5,944 nucleotides of DNA, taken from the NCBI GenBank assembly GCA_002782605.1, contig PFIF01000010.1, positions 1 to 5,944 of the forward strand, given 5' to 3'. The notes beneath the pieces were generated by a model. That model was not told where the DNA came from and searched no databases. It saw only the letters and a program-made list of their open reading frames with translations. The position numbers and the translations under genes are program-made. Every line of letters starts with the position of its first letter. Within the stretch, counting starts at the first letter, position 1. This document shows positions 1-5,944 of the stretch, one piece after another. The stretch is from Deltaproteobacteria bacterium CG_4_8_14_3_um_filter_43_13. GTDB taxonomy: Bacteria > Desulfobacterota > UBA8473.

Positions 1-73
1 TCCGGAATGAATAACTTCAGACCCCAAAGTGTAACTTAAATATCTTTAAAAATTGTCTTGACAAATGGGTCCA
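1..73 (+). mobile_element. End of an insertion sequence, probably IS3-type (partial)
   Basis: The left edge carries no part of the neighbouring res gene and ends in GGGTCCA at about position 73 (GGTGGACCC when read on the minus strand), preceded by TTGTCTTGACAAAT. Terminal repeats containing GTGGACCC and ending in TG/CA are typical of many IS3-family elements, and the abrupt end of the res reading frame at the same place fits an insertion. One plus-strand frame is open from the window edge to a TAA at 37-39 and could be a transposase tail, but twelve residues are too few to identify. The exact boundary lies between 73 and 78, because the res stop codon may come from the element. The family assignment rests on recall of IS3 ends, not on a comparison. 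Confidence 0.5.
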
Positions 74-75
74 CC

Positions 76-570
76 TTATCCTGCCTCTTCAGGAATTGTC
101 TGTCTTAACTTACTATCCCCACTTAAGGATGTAAATTTTTCCATAAGCCCTTTCTCAATAGTCAGAGACGGACACAGCACAAGCGCTTTATCCACAAACC
201 CAAGACCTATCATTATCTGTGCAATGCCATAGATAACATAACTCTTGCCTGTTCCTGTAGCAAGGTCAATGGTGGCAGAAAGTTTGCCCGATAGTTGTAA
301 GTGATGAAAATACTCGTTTATGTCTCTATATCTATTACGAAGTTCAGGATTTTTAACCCAGTTCTCTTTGACCAAATCCTCAATAGACTTATATCTTCCA
401 GAGGTAAGATAGATAATGACATTTTCTATTGCCTCTTTCTGATACTGCCTATCACCACATAAAACATCAATAAATCTATCCCATTTTGATAAATCAGGCC
501 TTATAGGGTCATAGGATTTATTGACTTCTAAAACAAGGTCTTTTGTATTGTATGTCTTTATTTCAAGCAT
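76..570 (-). pseudogene. res: Type III restriction enzyme Res subunit, N-terminal fragment truncated by an insertion
   Basis: This is the start of the helicase-nuclease subunit of a type III restriction-modification system, which uses ATP-driven translocation and cuts DNA when partnered with Mod. Only 164 residues remain of a protein normally around 850-1000 residues long. Visible are a Q-motif-like stretch, RQYQKEAIENV (residues 41-51), the Walker A loop ATGTGKS (104-110) and a motif Ia-like strand ALVLCPS (129-135). The DEAD/H-box Walker B, the later helicase motifs and the C-terminal PD-(D/E)xK nuclease are all absent, so no cleavage activity is expected. The ATG at 568-570 lies 3 nt after the mod stop, with AAGG at 580-577 as ribosome-binding site inside the last mod codons, so translation is coupled to mod. 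The TAA at 78-76 sits at the border of a likely insertion sequence. The remainder of res may lie beyond the left edge, on the far side of that element. Confidence 0.85.
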
Positions 571-573
571 GGT

Positions 574-2625
574 TTACCTTTTTATAGATAAAACTTCCTT
601 AAACTCATTTCCGTATATATCCACATAAACAATCATTATCTTATCTCCACAATCCTGCTTGTTGAGAGAAATCGGGATCTTTTTAAGTTGTTTTAGTTCT
701 TGTTTGATTTCTTCTTCAGTTTCCTCCTCCTTCTTCTTTGGAAGTAAATCCTCTGCAAAGTAAAACTCATCCATCACGAATTCCTTGCCATTGTAGTCTT
801 TATCAATAAGCACCATAGCAAGGGATTCAAAGTTTTCTACCTCTTTTTCGGTCTCTTCTTCCAGATAGTTGGAGAGAAATTTTGTAATCTGAATCTCAAT
901 GATTTCTTTATTGACTTTAAGTCTTGATTCTACCTCTGGTTGCCTTATGAAGTGAAAACCAACAGCATCATCAAGGTCATTGACATTTCTCTTGCTCTGC
1001 GGCTGTCTGAATTTCTTAAATTGGACTTTATGAAGTTCCTTGATTATCTGGTAAGGTACTTTGAGGAAATAATATCTAACCCTGCCAATCTCGTGATAGT
1101 CGCTTATAGAATCGACATAATTGGCTGGTGCAATGATATAAAGCCTCTCACCAATTTTACTGCCTATGTGAGAATGCAAATCCTCAAGATATTCCTCATC
1201 TACCGAAGCTTTTCTGAATTGCCAGTAAGGATAAACCAGACAATAGTAGCCATCCTTCTTTTGCCCGTCAATCCTGATGCCACTAATCTTTTTGTCAACA
1301 GGTTCTACTTCAAAAAGGTTCATCACAAAGTTAATGTAATCATCCTTTTTAAGTTCAAAGACCTTTTTCAAATCATAAAGCCCTGTATTGACCGTGATAA
1401 AACTTCTTGCCTTCTTGCCGTATTTCTTCTTTGGATTTTCTAAATCTTTGCTGTTCTCAATAGTTAAAATTCTTTTCTGCATTGTATAAAAAGACAGCTT
1501 TCCAATATCGCATGCAATCCATCTCCTGCCGAGCTTTTCTGCTACTGCGGCGGTTGTACCAGAGCCAGCGAAGAAGTCAAGTACCACGTCATTATCTGTG
1601 GTTCCCGCTTTTATTAAATACTTTAGAATATCCTCTGGTTTTTCTGTTGGATATTTTGTCGTTAGAGAAAATTTAACCATCTCATTGTTCCACACATCCC
1701 CAATAGATACGAATTCACTGCCTTTGCTCGTGATAATCTTAATCACTTCTTCTTTGGTTTTTGTGGGATCAGGCAAAACATAAGTTCTAAGCGCAACTCC
1801 AGCCTCTAACTCCCATCCTGCGGGTTTCCTTCCCATTCTCCCACGCATGTAATACCAGCCTTTTCCATCTTTTTGAATATTCTTGACGGTTGATTCTTTA
1901 TATGGGCATAAAATTGGTTTCCAGTATCTTCTCTTTCTGTCTTTTGCATATATCAAAAGGTTTTGATACTCTGTTGGCATAGATGAACTTGGTGAATGAG
2001 ATCGCGAACTCCCTCCTTCTCTTCCTTTATGCCAAATAATCTCGTTTATAAAATTGTTCTCATCAAATATTTCATCAAGAACAAGTTTTATATAGTGAGA
2101 CTTCTTGTTATCAAGGTGAACTATTATATTAGCCTCATCAGACATGATTTCTTTAGCCAGTACCAATCTTCTCCTCAGAAATTCAATAAATTCTGCACCC
2201 TTAGCTTTATCTGTGTACGCTTTTTGTTTCTTACTTGCCTCAAAATCACTTTCTGTGGCAAACGGCGGGTCAATATAAATCAGCTTTACCTTGCCTTTTA
2301 CTTTATCTTTTATCAAAGGGTTTTTATTTTCACAGACTGTCTTTAAAAATTGCAGGTTATCGCCAAAGATAATCATATTGCGCCAGTCTTTATCGCCTGC
2401 TGGATACTCTTCGCCATTGAAGACTTTCTCAACCTGTAGAGGCACAGGAAAAACTCCATCCTCATTAGCAAGGATGTCTTCCTTTCGCATCTTACCAGCA
2501 TAAACAAGTTCATATTCCTTTTGCTTTACAGGAAAGAGCTTATACTTATAGTCCTCTGGTATCGGCTCACCCTTCTGGAGAGTCTCAATTAAAAACTGGA
2601 TGTCATATTCGTTTAGCTTGATCAT
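574..2625 (-). CDS. mod: Type III restriction-modification DNA methyltransferase (Mod)
   Basis: This 683-residue protein is a DNA methyltransferase of the beta class, with the catalytic motif IV, DPPF (residues 119-122), ahead of the AdoMet-binding motif I, FAGSGTT (352-358). The DPP-aromatic form points to N6-adenine methylation. A GDN motif near residue 88 precedes motif IV, and TEKPEDILKYLIKAG (327-341) leads into motif I, as in the N6_N4_Mtase family. The region between the two motifs (about 200-320) should hold the target recognition domain and includes a Ser/Arg-rich stretch at 206-215. The length and the res start 3 nt downstream identify it as the Mod subunit, which also supplies DNA specificity to Res. 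The C-terminal ~270 residues have no motif I recognise, apart from a charged Glu/Lys segment at 629-649 that may be a coiled coil. The frame is intact. AAGG at 2636-2633, overlapping the stop of the preceding gene, gives a 7-nt spacing to ATG 2625. With res truncated, it probably acts as an orphan methylase. Confidence 0.93.
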   Translation of the reverse strand: MIKLNEYDIQFLIETLQKGEPIPEDYKYKLFPVKQKEYELVYAGKMRKEDILANEDGVFPVPLQVEKVFNGEEYPAGDKDWRNMIIFGDNLQFLKTVCENKNPLIKDKVKGKVKLIYIDPPFATESDFEASKKQKAYTDKAKGAEFIEFLRRRLVLAKEIMSDEANIIVHLDNKKSHYIKLVLDEIFDENNFINEIIWHKGREGGSSRSHSPSSSMPTEYQNLLIYAKDRKRRYWKPILCPYKESTVKNIQKDGKGWYYMRGRMGRKPAGWELEAGVALRTYVLPDPTKTKEEVIKIITSKGSEFVSIGDVWNNEMVKFSLTTKYPTEKPEDILKYLIKAGTTDNDVVLDFFAGSGTTAAVAEKLGRRWIACDIGKLSFYTMQKRILTIENSKDLENPKKKYGKKARSFITVNTGLYDLKKVFELKKDDYINFVMNLFEVEPVDKKISGIRIDGQKKDGYYCLVYPYWQFRKASVDEEYLEDLHSHIGSKIGERLYIIAPANYVDSISDYHEIGRVRYYFLKVPYQIIKELHKVQFKKFRQPQSKRNVNDLDDAVGFHFIRQPEVESRLKVNKEIIEIQITKFLSNYLEEETEKEVENFESLAMVLIDKDYNGKEFVMDEFYFAEDLLPKKKEEETEEEIKQELKQLKKIPISLNKQDCGDKIMIVYVDIYGNEFKEVLSIKR

Positions 2626-2632
2626 ATATTTA

Positions 2633-2636
2633 CCTT
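2633..2636 (-). promoter_or_regulatory. Ribosome-binding site of mod, overlapping the upstream stop codon
   Basis: AAGG lies 7 nt before the mod ATG and shares its first two bases with the TAA that ends the hydrolase gene. The overlap suggests translational coupling and fixes the mod start at 2625. Confidence 0.7.
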
Positions 2637-4125
2637 AAATAGTGATATTTTTGGCCAAATCTTTAGACAAACTTTCACTCACTTCTCCATTACTTGAGAC
2701 CCTTGAATGAAAAATACAAGTCTGTCCACAATCAAAAGCCACCTCTATCAACTTTGTAACATAACCTTCTCTTTGTATTTTTTTAATCTCTTTTCTTATT
2801 ATTTTCCCTCTTCCCAATGCAGGATGTATTATTTGATCGCCTTCGGATAATGCGTCCCAAAACATCTCATGCAGACCGATTTCCCATGCAAGTATCTTAA
2901 GTAAAGTCTCTTTTCTGTTAAAGTCTCTAATTGGTATATGATTTGTAAGTAATCTACCTGTAATAATATCATGGAGTTGTTCTGCGATTTTTAAAATGTA
3001 ATCTTTGTCCTGCAATTTGCTTATTAAGTCTTTGTTAATTGCTGACAGCCCGAAATATGCACCACATAAACCGCCGACAAAACTTGCTATAGTGTCTGTG
3101 TCACTACCAAGCATATTTACTGCTTTAAAAATACCATCTTCTGGGTTATCTAAATATTTAAGGAAAAGGTAGAATGCGACAAAAACAGTTGATATTCCAG
3201 AACCTTTATACTCGTCAAATGCACGAGTTAAATGGTAGTATTCTTTATCATCAACTGATAGTAACCGTTTCATACTTTCAAGATATTCCTTTGCTTCATT
3301 GCGAGTTTGCTGAAATACCTCTTTAAATTTCCCATTCACGGCATTCCTATCCCATTCTTGAGTCCATTTATATACCCAATCATTTTCTTTTAGAGAAGCA
3401 GTTGATAGTTCTACAATTTCTTTTATATAGTTATAAAAATTTTCTTTGTTGAATTTGGATTCTTTCAAAAGATAATTGATAGCCGATGCATATATCATCG
3501 CTCCAAGTATCGCCCTGGGATGTCCATGAGTAATAATCGCATTTTTAAATGCATCTGTATGAAGCCTTTTTTCATTATTGACATTTACAAGTGCTATTGG
3601 TAAAACACGCATAGCCGCACCGTTAGCACCAGCATATCTGTAATCAATTTCACCTCTTTTGTAAAAATTGAGAAGCCATTCTTTTTTGCTGTGAACTATG
3701 ATCCTTGCAGCAGTCTTTATTGTCTTACCTCCTCCTCTCTCGTAATTTAGCCACAAAGGTAATTCAAGGTATGCAAATTTATCTGCCTCAAATTCTCCAT
3801 ATCCATTAATGCAACGAGCAACAGCCAGTGTTAATTGTGTATCATCAGAATAGGAACCTTCCTTTATTTTTTCCCTATATCCCCAATATCTACCTCCGAT
3901 TACTTTCTCCCACTCAACATAGTCTGTTAGGTAGTTTTTACCAAAGCGTTTATGAACGATACTTGGATACCGGCCAAATTCCGTAGGCCATCCTAAAGCA
4001 TCCCCGACAGCACTATAAACTAAGGCTCCCTGAATTTTATTTTTTAAAACATCTGAAGTTTGGGATAACTGATTGCTATCAGAGTTCTCATTATTAGAAT
4101 CTAATAAATTCAACTGATTATCCAT
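2635..4125 (-). CDS. ADP-ribosylglycohydrolase (DraG/ARH family) with C-terminal Tudor/CarD-like domain; candidate antitoxin
   Basis: A 496-residue member of the ADP-ribosylglycohydrolase family, which removes ADP-ribose from modified targets using a two-metal (Mg2+) centre. The family signatures are all present in order: GDALG (residues 41-45), the metal-binding SDDT (93-96), NGAAMR (168-173), THGHPRA (199-205) and the second metal site SDTDT (341-345). The first ~25 residues are rich in Asn, Ser and Asp and probably disordered. After the catalytic domain (to about 395), residues 428-473 begin GDQIIHPALGRGKI, resembling the small Tudor-like fold at the C-terminus of UvrD/PcrA helicases and in CarD-type proteins. 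This would be an accessory nucleic-acid or RNA-polymerase-binding module (inference). The gene starts 11 nt after a DarT-like ADP-ribosyltransferase, the position DarG holds in darTG operons, so reversal of that modification is its most likely job. Regulation of some other ADP-ribosylated protein, as for DraG, remains possible. The frame is intact. The start at 4125 is set by a very strong ribosome-binding site. Confidence 0.9.
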   Translation of the reverse strand: MDNQLNLLDSNNENSDSNQLSQTSDVLKNKIQGALVYSAVGDALGWPTEFGRYPSIVHKRFGKNYLTDYVEWEKVIGGRYWGYREKIKEGSYSDDTQLTLAVARCINGYGEFEADKFAYLELPLWLNYERGGGKTIKTAARIIVHSKKEWLLNFYKRGEIDYRYAGANGAAMRVLPIALVNVNNEKRLHTDAFKNAIITHGHPRAILGAMIYASAINYLLKESKFNKENFYNYIKEIVELSTASLKENDWVYKWTQEWDRNAVNGKFKEVFQQTRNEAKEYLESMKRLLSVDDKEYYHLTRAFDEYKGSGISTVFVAFYLFLKYLDNPEDGIFKAVNMLGSDTDTIASFVGGLCGAYFGLSAINKDLISKLQDKDYILKIAEQLHDIITGRLLTNHIPIRDFNRKETLLKILAWEIGLHEMFWDALSEGDQIIHPALGRGKIIRKEIKKIQREGYVTKLIEVAFDCGQTCIFHSRVSSNGEVSESLSKDLAKNITI

Positions 4126-4130
4126 TGTTT

Positions 4131-4138
4131 CCTCCTTT
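4131..4138 (-). promoter_or_regulatory. Strong ribosome-binding site of the hydrolase gene
   Basis: AAAGGAGG lies 5 nt before the ATG at 4125, a near-perfect anti-16S match and the strongest ribosome-binding site in the window. It overlaps the TAA (4139-4137) of the toxin-like gene. A putative antitoxin with a much stronger site than its toxin would be made in excess. Confidence 0.85.
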
Positions 4139-5112
4139 AAAAGTCATGTATAACAAAAGGAATTCTCACCCACCTAATATTACCTACATAATATTCTACA
4201 CTATATTGCCCACAGTTAAGGTTAACTGAATTTATACTCGGCCAATGCCAATAAGTAGCTTGATTCTCAAATATTGTGGTTGACTCATCAATTTTATCTC
4301 CATTTTCTAAAAACCAAATAGCTTTGGCTTCTAATTCAGGGGTTGCTTTAATACTTATCAAAAGAGTGATCCTTTGCACTCCTACTAAAAAGTTATCTTC
4401 ATGTTTAAAGTGTTCCGAATTTATATTATCTTTTGATACATTGGAAGAAGTTAAAGTAGCAGAGTTTACGACAGGGAAACCATCATGAAATAACCTCTTA
4501 TCTATTTTAAATGGGGGATGTGGCTTATTTCCCCATAAACGATTACCTTCCTCTAAGCTTGCCTTGCTGATGAAATTTATGGATAAAATTTTGTCAATAG
4601 AAACTTCTTGTGGAGTTAGACATTCTGCTTGTACATTGCGATGCCATGTTTGATCCCATGGTTTGGGGCCAGTTTTAAGAGTAGATTTTATAGTATCAAA
4701 ATCTACTAATTTTAATCCCTCTAACCCCTGATCCCTTCTATGGCCATTCCTTTTTCGTGTAGCATTGGTATTTGTAAAAAACTCCTTGCTGAAAAGCAAC
4801 ATCAGGTTTAATAACGAGATAGCATAAATGGGCATCTTGCTGCTTGGTATATGCCATAGGTGTATTTGGACAAAAATATAGATGCACTTTATCCCAATTC
4901 CCAAGTTCTATATCAAGACTTAATGATAGTTCGTTGCCTCCAGTTACTACACTATCCAAAAAACCATGTCTCTCTAATTTTTCTTTACTCCATAAACCAT
5001 TACACTTATCGATATGAAGTAGATTATTAATATCTGTAAAATGATATAGGGTTTGGATATTATATTTTCTGAATATTGCTTGCATTTTCTCGGCATTAGG
5101 ATTAACAGTCAT
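4137..5112 (-). pseudogene. darT: DarT-like DNA ADP-ribosyltransferase, split by a one-base frameshift
   Basis: DarT-type toxins (the former DUF4433) transfer ADP-ribose from NAD+ onto bases in single-stranded DNA, blocking replication. The first frame runs from ATG 5112 to TAG 4738 (124 residues) and has YHFT (residues 23-26) and VHLYFCPNTPM (76-86), which match the DarT NAD-binding core. The rest of the domain is in the +1 frame: FTNTNATR, then LEGLKLVDFD, then VQAECL, whose Glu (residue 163 after repair) matches the catalytic glutamate of DarT in the QAE motif. Removing one T from the T6 run at 4781-4776 joins the frames into one 324-residue protein ending at TAA 4137. The DarT domain ends near residue 210. 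About 110 further residues look beta-rich and Ig-like, and are not part of typical DarT proteins (around 200-220 residues). The start has only a weak ribosome-binding site, and ATG at residue 10 is an alternative. The lesion may be real inactivation, a slippage switch or a sequencing error. Confidence 0.85.
4776..4781 (-). other. Frameshift site in darT: T6 homopolymer
   Basis: On the coding strand the sequence is GGA-G-TTTTTT-ACAAAT. With six Ts the frame continues VFYKYQ and stops at TAG 4738. With five Ts it continues VFTNTNATR and runs to the end of the gene. The join is placed by the DarT-like residues on both sides of the run. Confidence 0.8.
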
Positions 5113-5156
5113 CTTACTTGCATCACTCCCATCAATTCATTTTGACTTTCTATCAT
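5110..5156 (-). CDS. Possible 15-codon leader peptide overlapping the darT start
   Basis: An ATG at 5156-5154 opens a 15-codon frame whose TGA overlaps the darT start in an ATGA arrangement (stop at 5111-5109), the classic layout for translational coupling. GAAG a few bases upstream is a weak ribosome-binding site. The frame is open without stops back to a TGA at 5195-5193 inside the end of radC. The peptide matches nothing I recognise and is short enough to be chance. Confidence 0.22.
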
Positions 5157-5174
5157 AGTCTTCGCAGAAAAGTC
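5144..5174 (-). repeat. Imperfect inverted repeat just downstream of the putative darT promoter
   Basis: GACTTTTCT (5174-5166) and AGAAAGTC (5151-5144) form eight pairs with one bulged T around a 14-nt centre. It begins 2 nt after the -10 hexamer and spans the expected transcription start, so it could be an operator for a repressor or a small hairpin in the leader RNA. There is no T-tract after it, so a terminator is unlikely. Confidence 0.4.
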
Positions 5175-5175
5175 T

Positions 5176-5184
5176 ATTATATCA
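5176..5184 (-). promoter_or_regulatory. Extended -10 promoter for the darT-hydrolase-mod-res operon
   Basis: TGATATAAT on the minus strand is a perfect TGn-TATAAT extended -10 element, and its TGA is the stop codon of radC. No good -35 is present at 15-18 nt spacing, which is acceptable for extended -10 promoters. Transcription would start near 5169, giving a leader of about 57 nt before the darT ATG. Confidence 0.45.
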
Positions 5185-5850
5185 TTCTTTACTCAATAAA
5201 CCCTCTGCCTGAAAGCTAAAGTGTCCGTTTCTACTGACAATTATGTGGTCAATTACTTCAATACCAACTATTTTTCCAGCCTCTATCAATCTGATAGTTA
5301 AATCAATATCCTGCTTGCTTGGTGCAACATCACCTGAGGGATGATTATGCACAAAAATAATTCCTGCTGCCCTATCACTTATAGCATCAGCAAAAACCTC
5401 TCTCGGATGGACAATGCTATGGTTTAAGGTGCCTATGAAAACTGTCCTTTTCTGTATTAAATTAGATGCCCCGTCCAATGTCAGGCTTAAAAAATACTCT
5501 TGCTTTTTGTCTTTTAATTCTTCTGTTAATTTTGCTACATCCTCAGCATTTTTAATCTTTACACCTTCTTTTATCAAAAATCTTTTTGAAAATTCAATTG
5601 CTGCCATTATCTGACATGCCTTCGCTAATCCCACTCCTTCAATATTTTTTAACTTTTCTAAACTTATATTGTCAAAATCATTCTGCACCAAACTTAAAAT
5701 ATCCTTTGCCACTTCAAACACATCTTTGCCTTTCACGCCGCTGCTGAGCAAAACCGCTAAAAGCTCAAGATTAGAAAGGGCTTTAGCCCCCTTTTGTTCC
5801 ATCTTTTCACGAGGTCTGTCAAACTCTGGTATATTTTTTATCTTCTTCAT
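5182..5850 (-). CDS. radC: RadC family JAMM/MPN+ protein
   Basis: A 222-residue RadC (DUF2466/YicR) protein. The N-terminal IPEFDRPREKM is the conserved RadC opening. A helix-hairpin-helix-like stretch, IEGVGLAKACQIMAA, follows at residues 70-84. The C-terminal JAMM metalloprotease-like motif is complete: H168-x-H170-x7-S178-x-x-D181 in HNHPSGDVAPSKQD, with a candidate upstream Glu at residue 151 in HPREVF. The old link to radiation resistance is not supported, and its true function is unknown, but RadC copies are frequent in genomic islands near toxin-antitoxin and defence genes. I chose ATG 5850 because homologues begin with this segment. An in-frame TTG at 5874 would add eight residues without a visible ribosome-binding site for either start. 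It ends 69 nt before darT, so it could be co-transcribed or a separate unit. Confidence 0.9.
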   Translation of the reverse strand: MKKIKNIPEFDRPREKMEQKGAKALSNLELLAVLLSSGVKGKDVFEVAKDILSLVQNDFDNISLEKLKNIEGVGLAKACQIMAAIEFSKRFLIKEGVKIKNAEDVAKLTEELKDKKQEYFLSLTLDGASNLIQKRTVFIGTLNHSIVHPREVFADAISDRAAGIIFVHNHPSGDVAPSKQDIDLTIRLIEAGKIVGIEVIDHIIVSRNGHFSFQAEGLLSKE

Positions 5851-5874
5851 ATAATAGGGAAGGACGTTTCTCAA

Positions 5875-5917
5875 ATTATCATTTATTTACAGCCAATTAG
5901 AAGATAATTATTGACAA
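5875..5917 (-). promoter_or_regulatory. AT-rich upstream region of radC, possible promoter
   Basis: This stretch contains TTGTCA (5917-5912), a good -35 candidate, and GATAAT (5880-5875), a good -10 candidate, but they are about 31 nt apart and so do not form one promoter. GATAAT alone would place the transcript start close to ATG 5850, giving a very short leader. No gene is visible between here and the right edge. Confidence 0.2.
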
Positions 5918-5944
5918 AGTCGAACCTGGGTACAAATTCCCATT

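Noticed and set aside
58..63. TTGACA at the insertion-sequence end as an outward-facing -35.
   Set aside because: There is no -10-like hexamer at 16-18 nt, and it would point against every gene present.
940..2503. Several plus-strand open frames opposite mod.
   Set aside because: They are antisense to a clearly conserved methyltransferase, show no recognisable motifs and have no ribosome-binding sites.
4738..4904. An open frame beginning at an ATG at 4904 that would make the C-terminal half a separate 255-residue protein.
   Set aside because: Its first ~43 residues are an out-of-frame reading of the DarT core and have no ribosome-binding site. DarT similarity in this frame begins only after the T6 run.
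5414..5854. Two plus-strand open frames opposite radC, and a 70-codon one opposite darT at 4276-4488.
   Set aside because: They are shadows of real genes, with low-complexity Ser/Phe-rich translations and no start signals.
5914..5944. A tRNA T-arm-like GGTTCGA on the minus strand near the right edge.
   Set aside because: The flanking bases do not pair into a T-stem and no acceptor stem or anticodon arm can be built, so it is a chance match.
1..5944. CRISPR array, rRNA, tRNA, riboswitch or rho-independent terminator.
   Set aside because: No spaced direct repeats, no conserved RNA elements and no GC-rich hairpin followed by a T-tract were seen on either strand.

Overview
The window is a compact, AT-rich stretch of bacterial DNA (roughly 35-38% GC by eye) in which every real gene lies on the minus strand. 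Read in the direction of transcription, from high to low coordinates, the order is: radC (about 5850-5182), a frameshifted darT-like ADP-ribosyltransferase gene (5112-4137), a DraG/ARH-family ADP-ribosylglycohydrolase gene (4125-2635), the mod gene of a type III restriction-modification system (2625-574), and the first 164 codons of its res gene (570-76), which then stop abruptly. The first ~73 bases look like one end of an insertion sequence, probably IS3-type, that has cut off res. The organism is a low-GC bacterium using Shine-Dalgarno initiation. Nothing here fixes the phylum.

The last four genes form a very tight operon: gaps are 11 nt (darT to hydrolase), 9 nt (hydrolase to mod) and 3 nt (mod to res), with each downstream ribosome-binding site overlapping the stop codon of the gene before it. 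A likely start for this transcript is a perfect extended -10 element, TGATATAAT, whose TG comes from the radC stop codon. An imperfect inverted repeat just downstream of it could be an operator. radC lies 69 nt upstream and may have its own promoter near the right edge.

The point of most interest is the toxin-antitoxin-like pair inside the restriction operon. DarT enzymes ADP-ribosylate DNA bases and are normally reversed by a macrodomain protein, DarG, encoded just downstream. Here the downstream position is taken by a structurally unrelated ADP-ribosylglycohydrolase (ARH/DraG fold) carrying a C-terminal Tudor/CarD-like domain. The DarT-like protein itself has an unusual ~110-residue beta-rich C-terminal extension. 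The combined locus therefore looks like a defence island in which DNA ADP-ribosylation, its reversal and DNA methylation are co-transcribed.

The locus seems partly decayed in this sequence: darT is split by one extra T in a T6 run (removing one T restores a clean 324-residue protein), and res is truncated before its later helicase motifs and nuclease domain. The hydrolase and mod genes are intact. The pattern is what one expects if the harmful halves (toxin and nuclease) were lost while the protective halves (hydrolase and methylase) were kept, although a homopolymer sequencing error in darT cannot be excluded.
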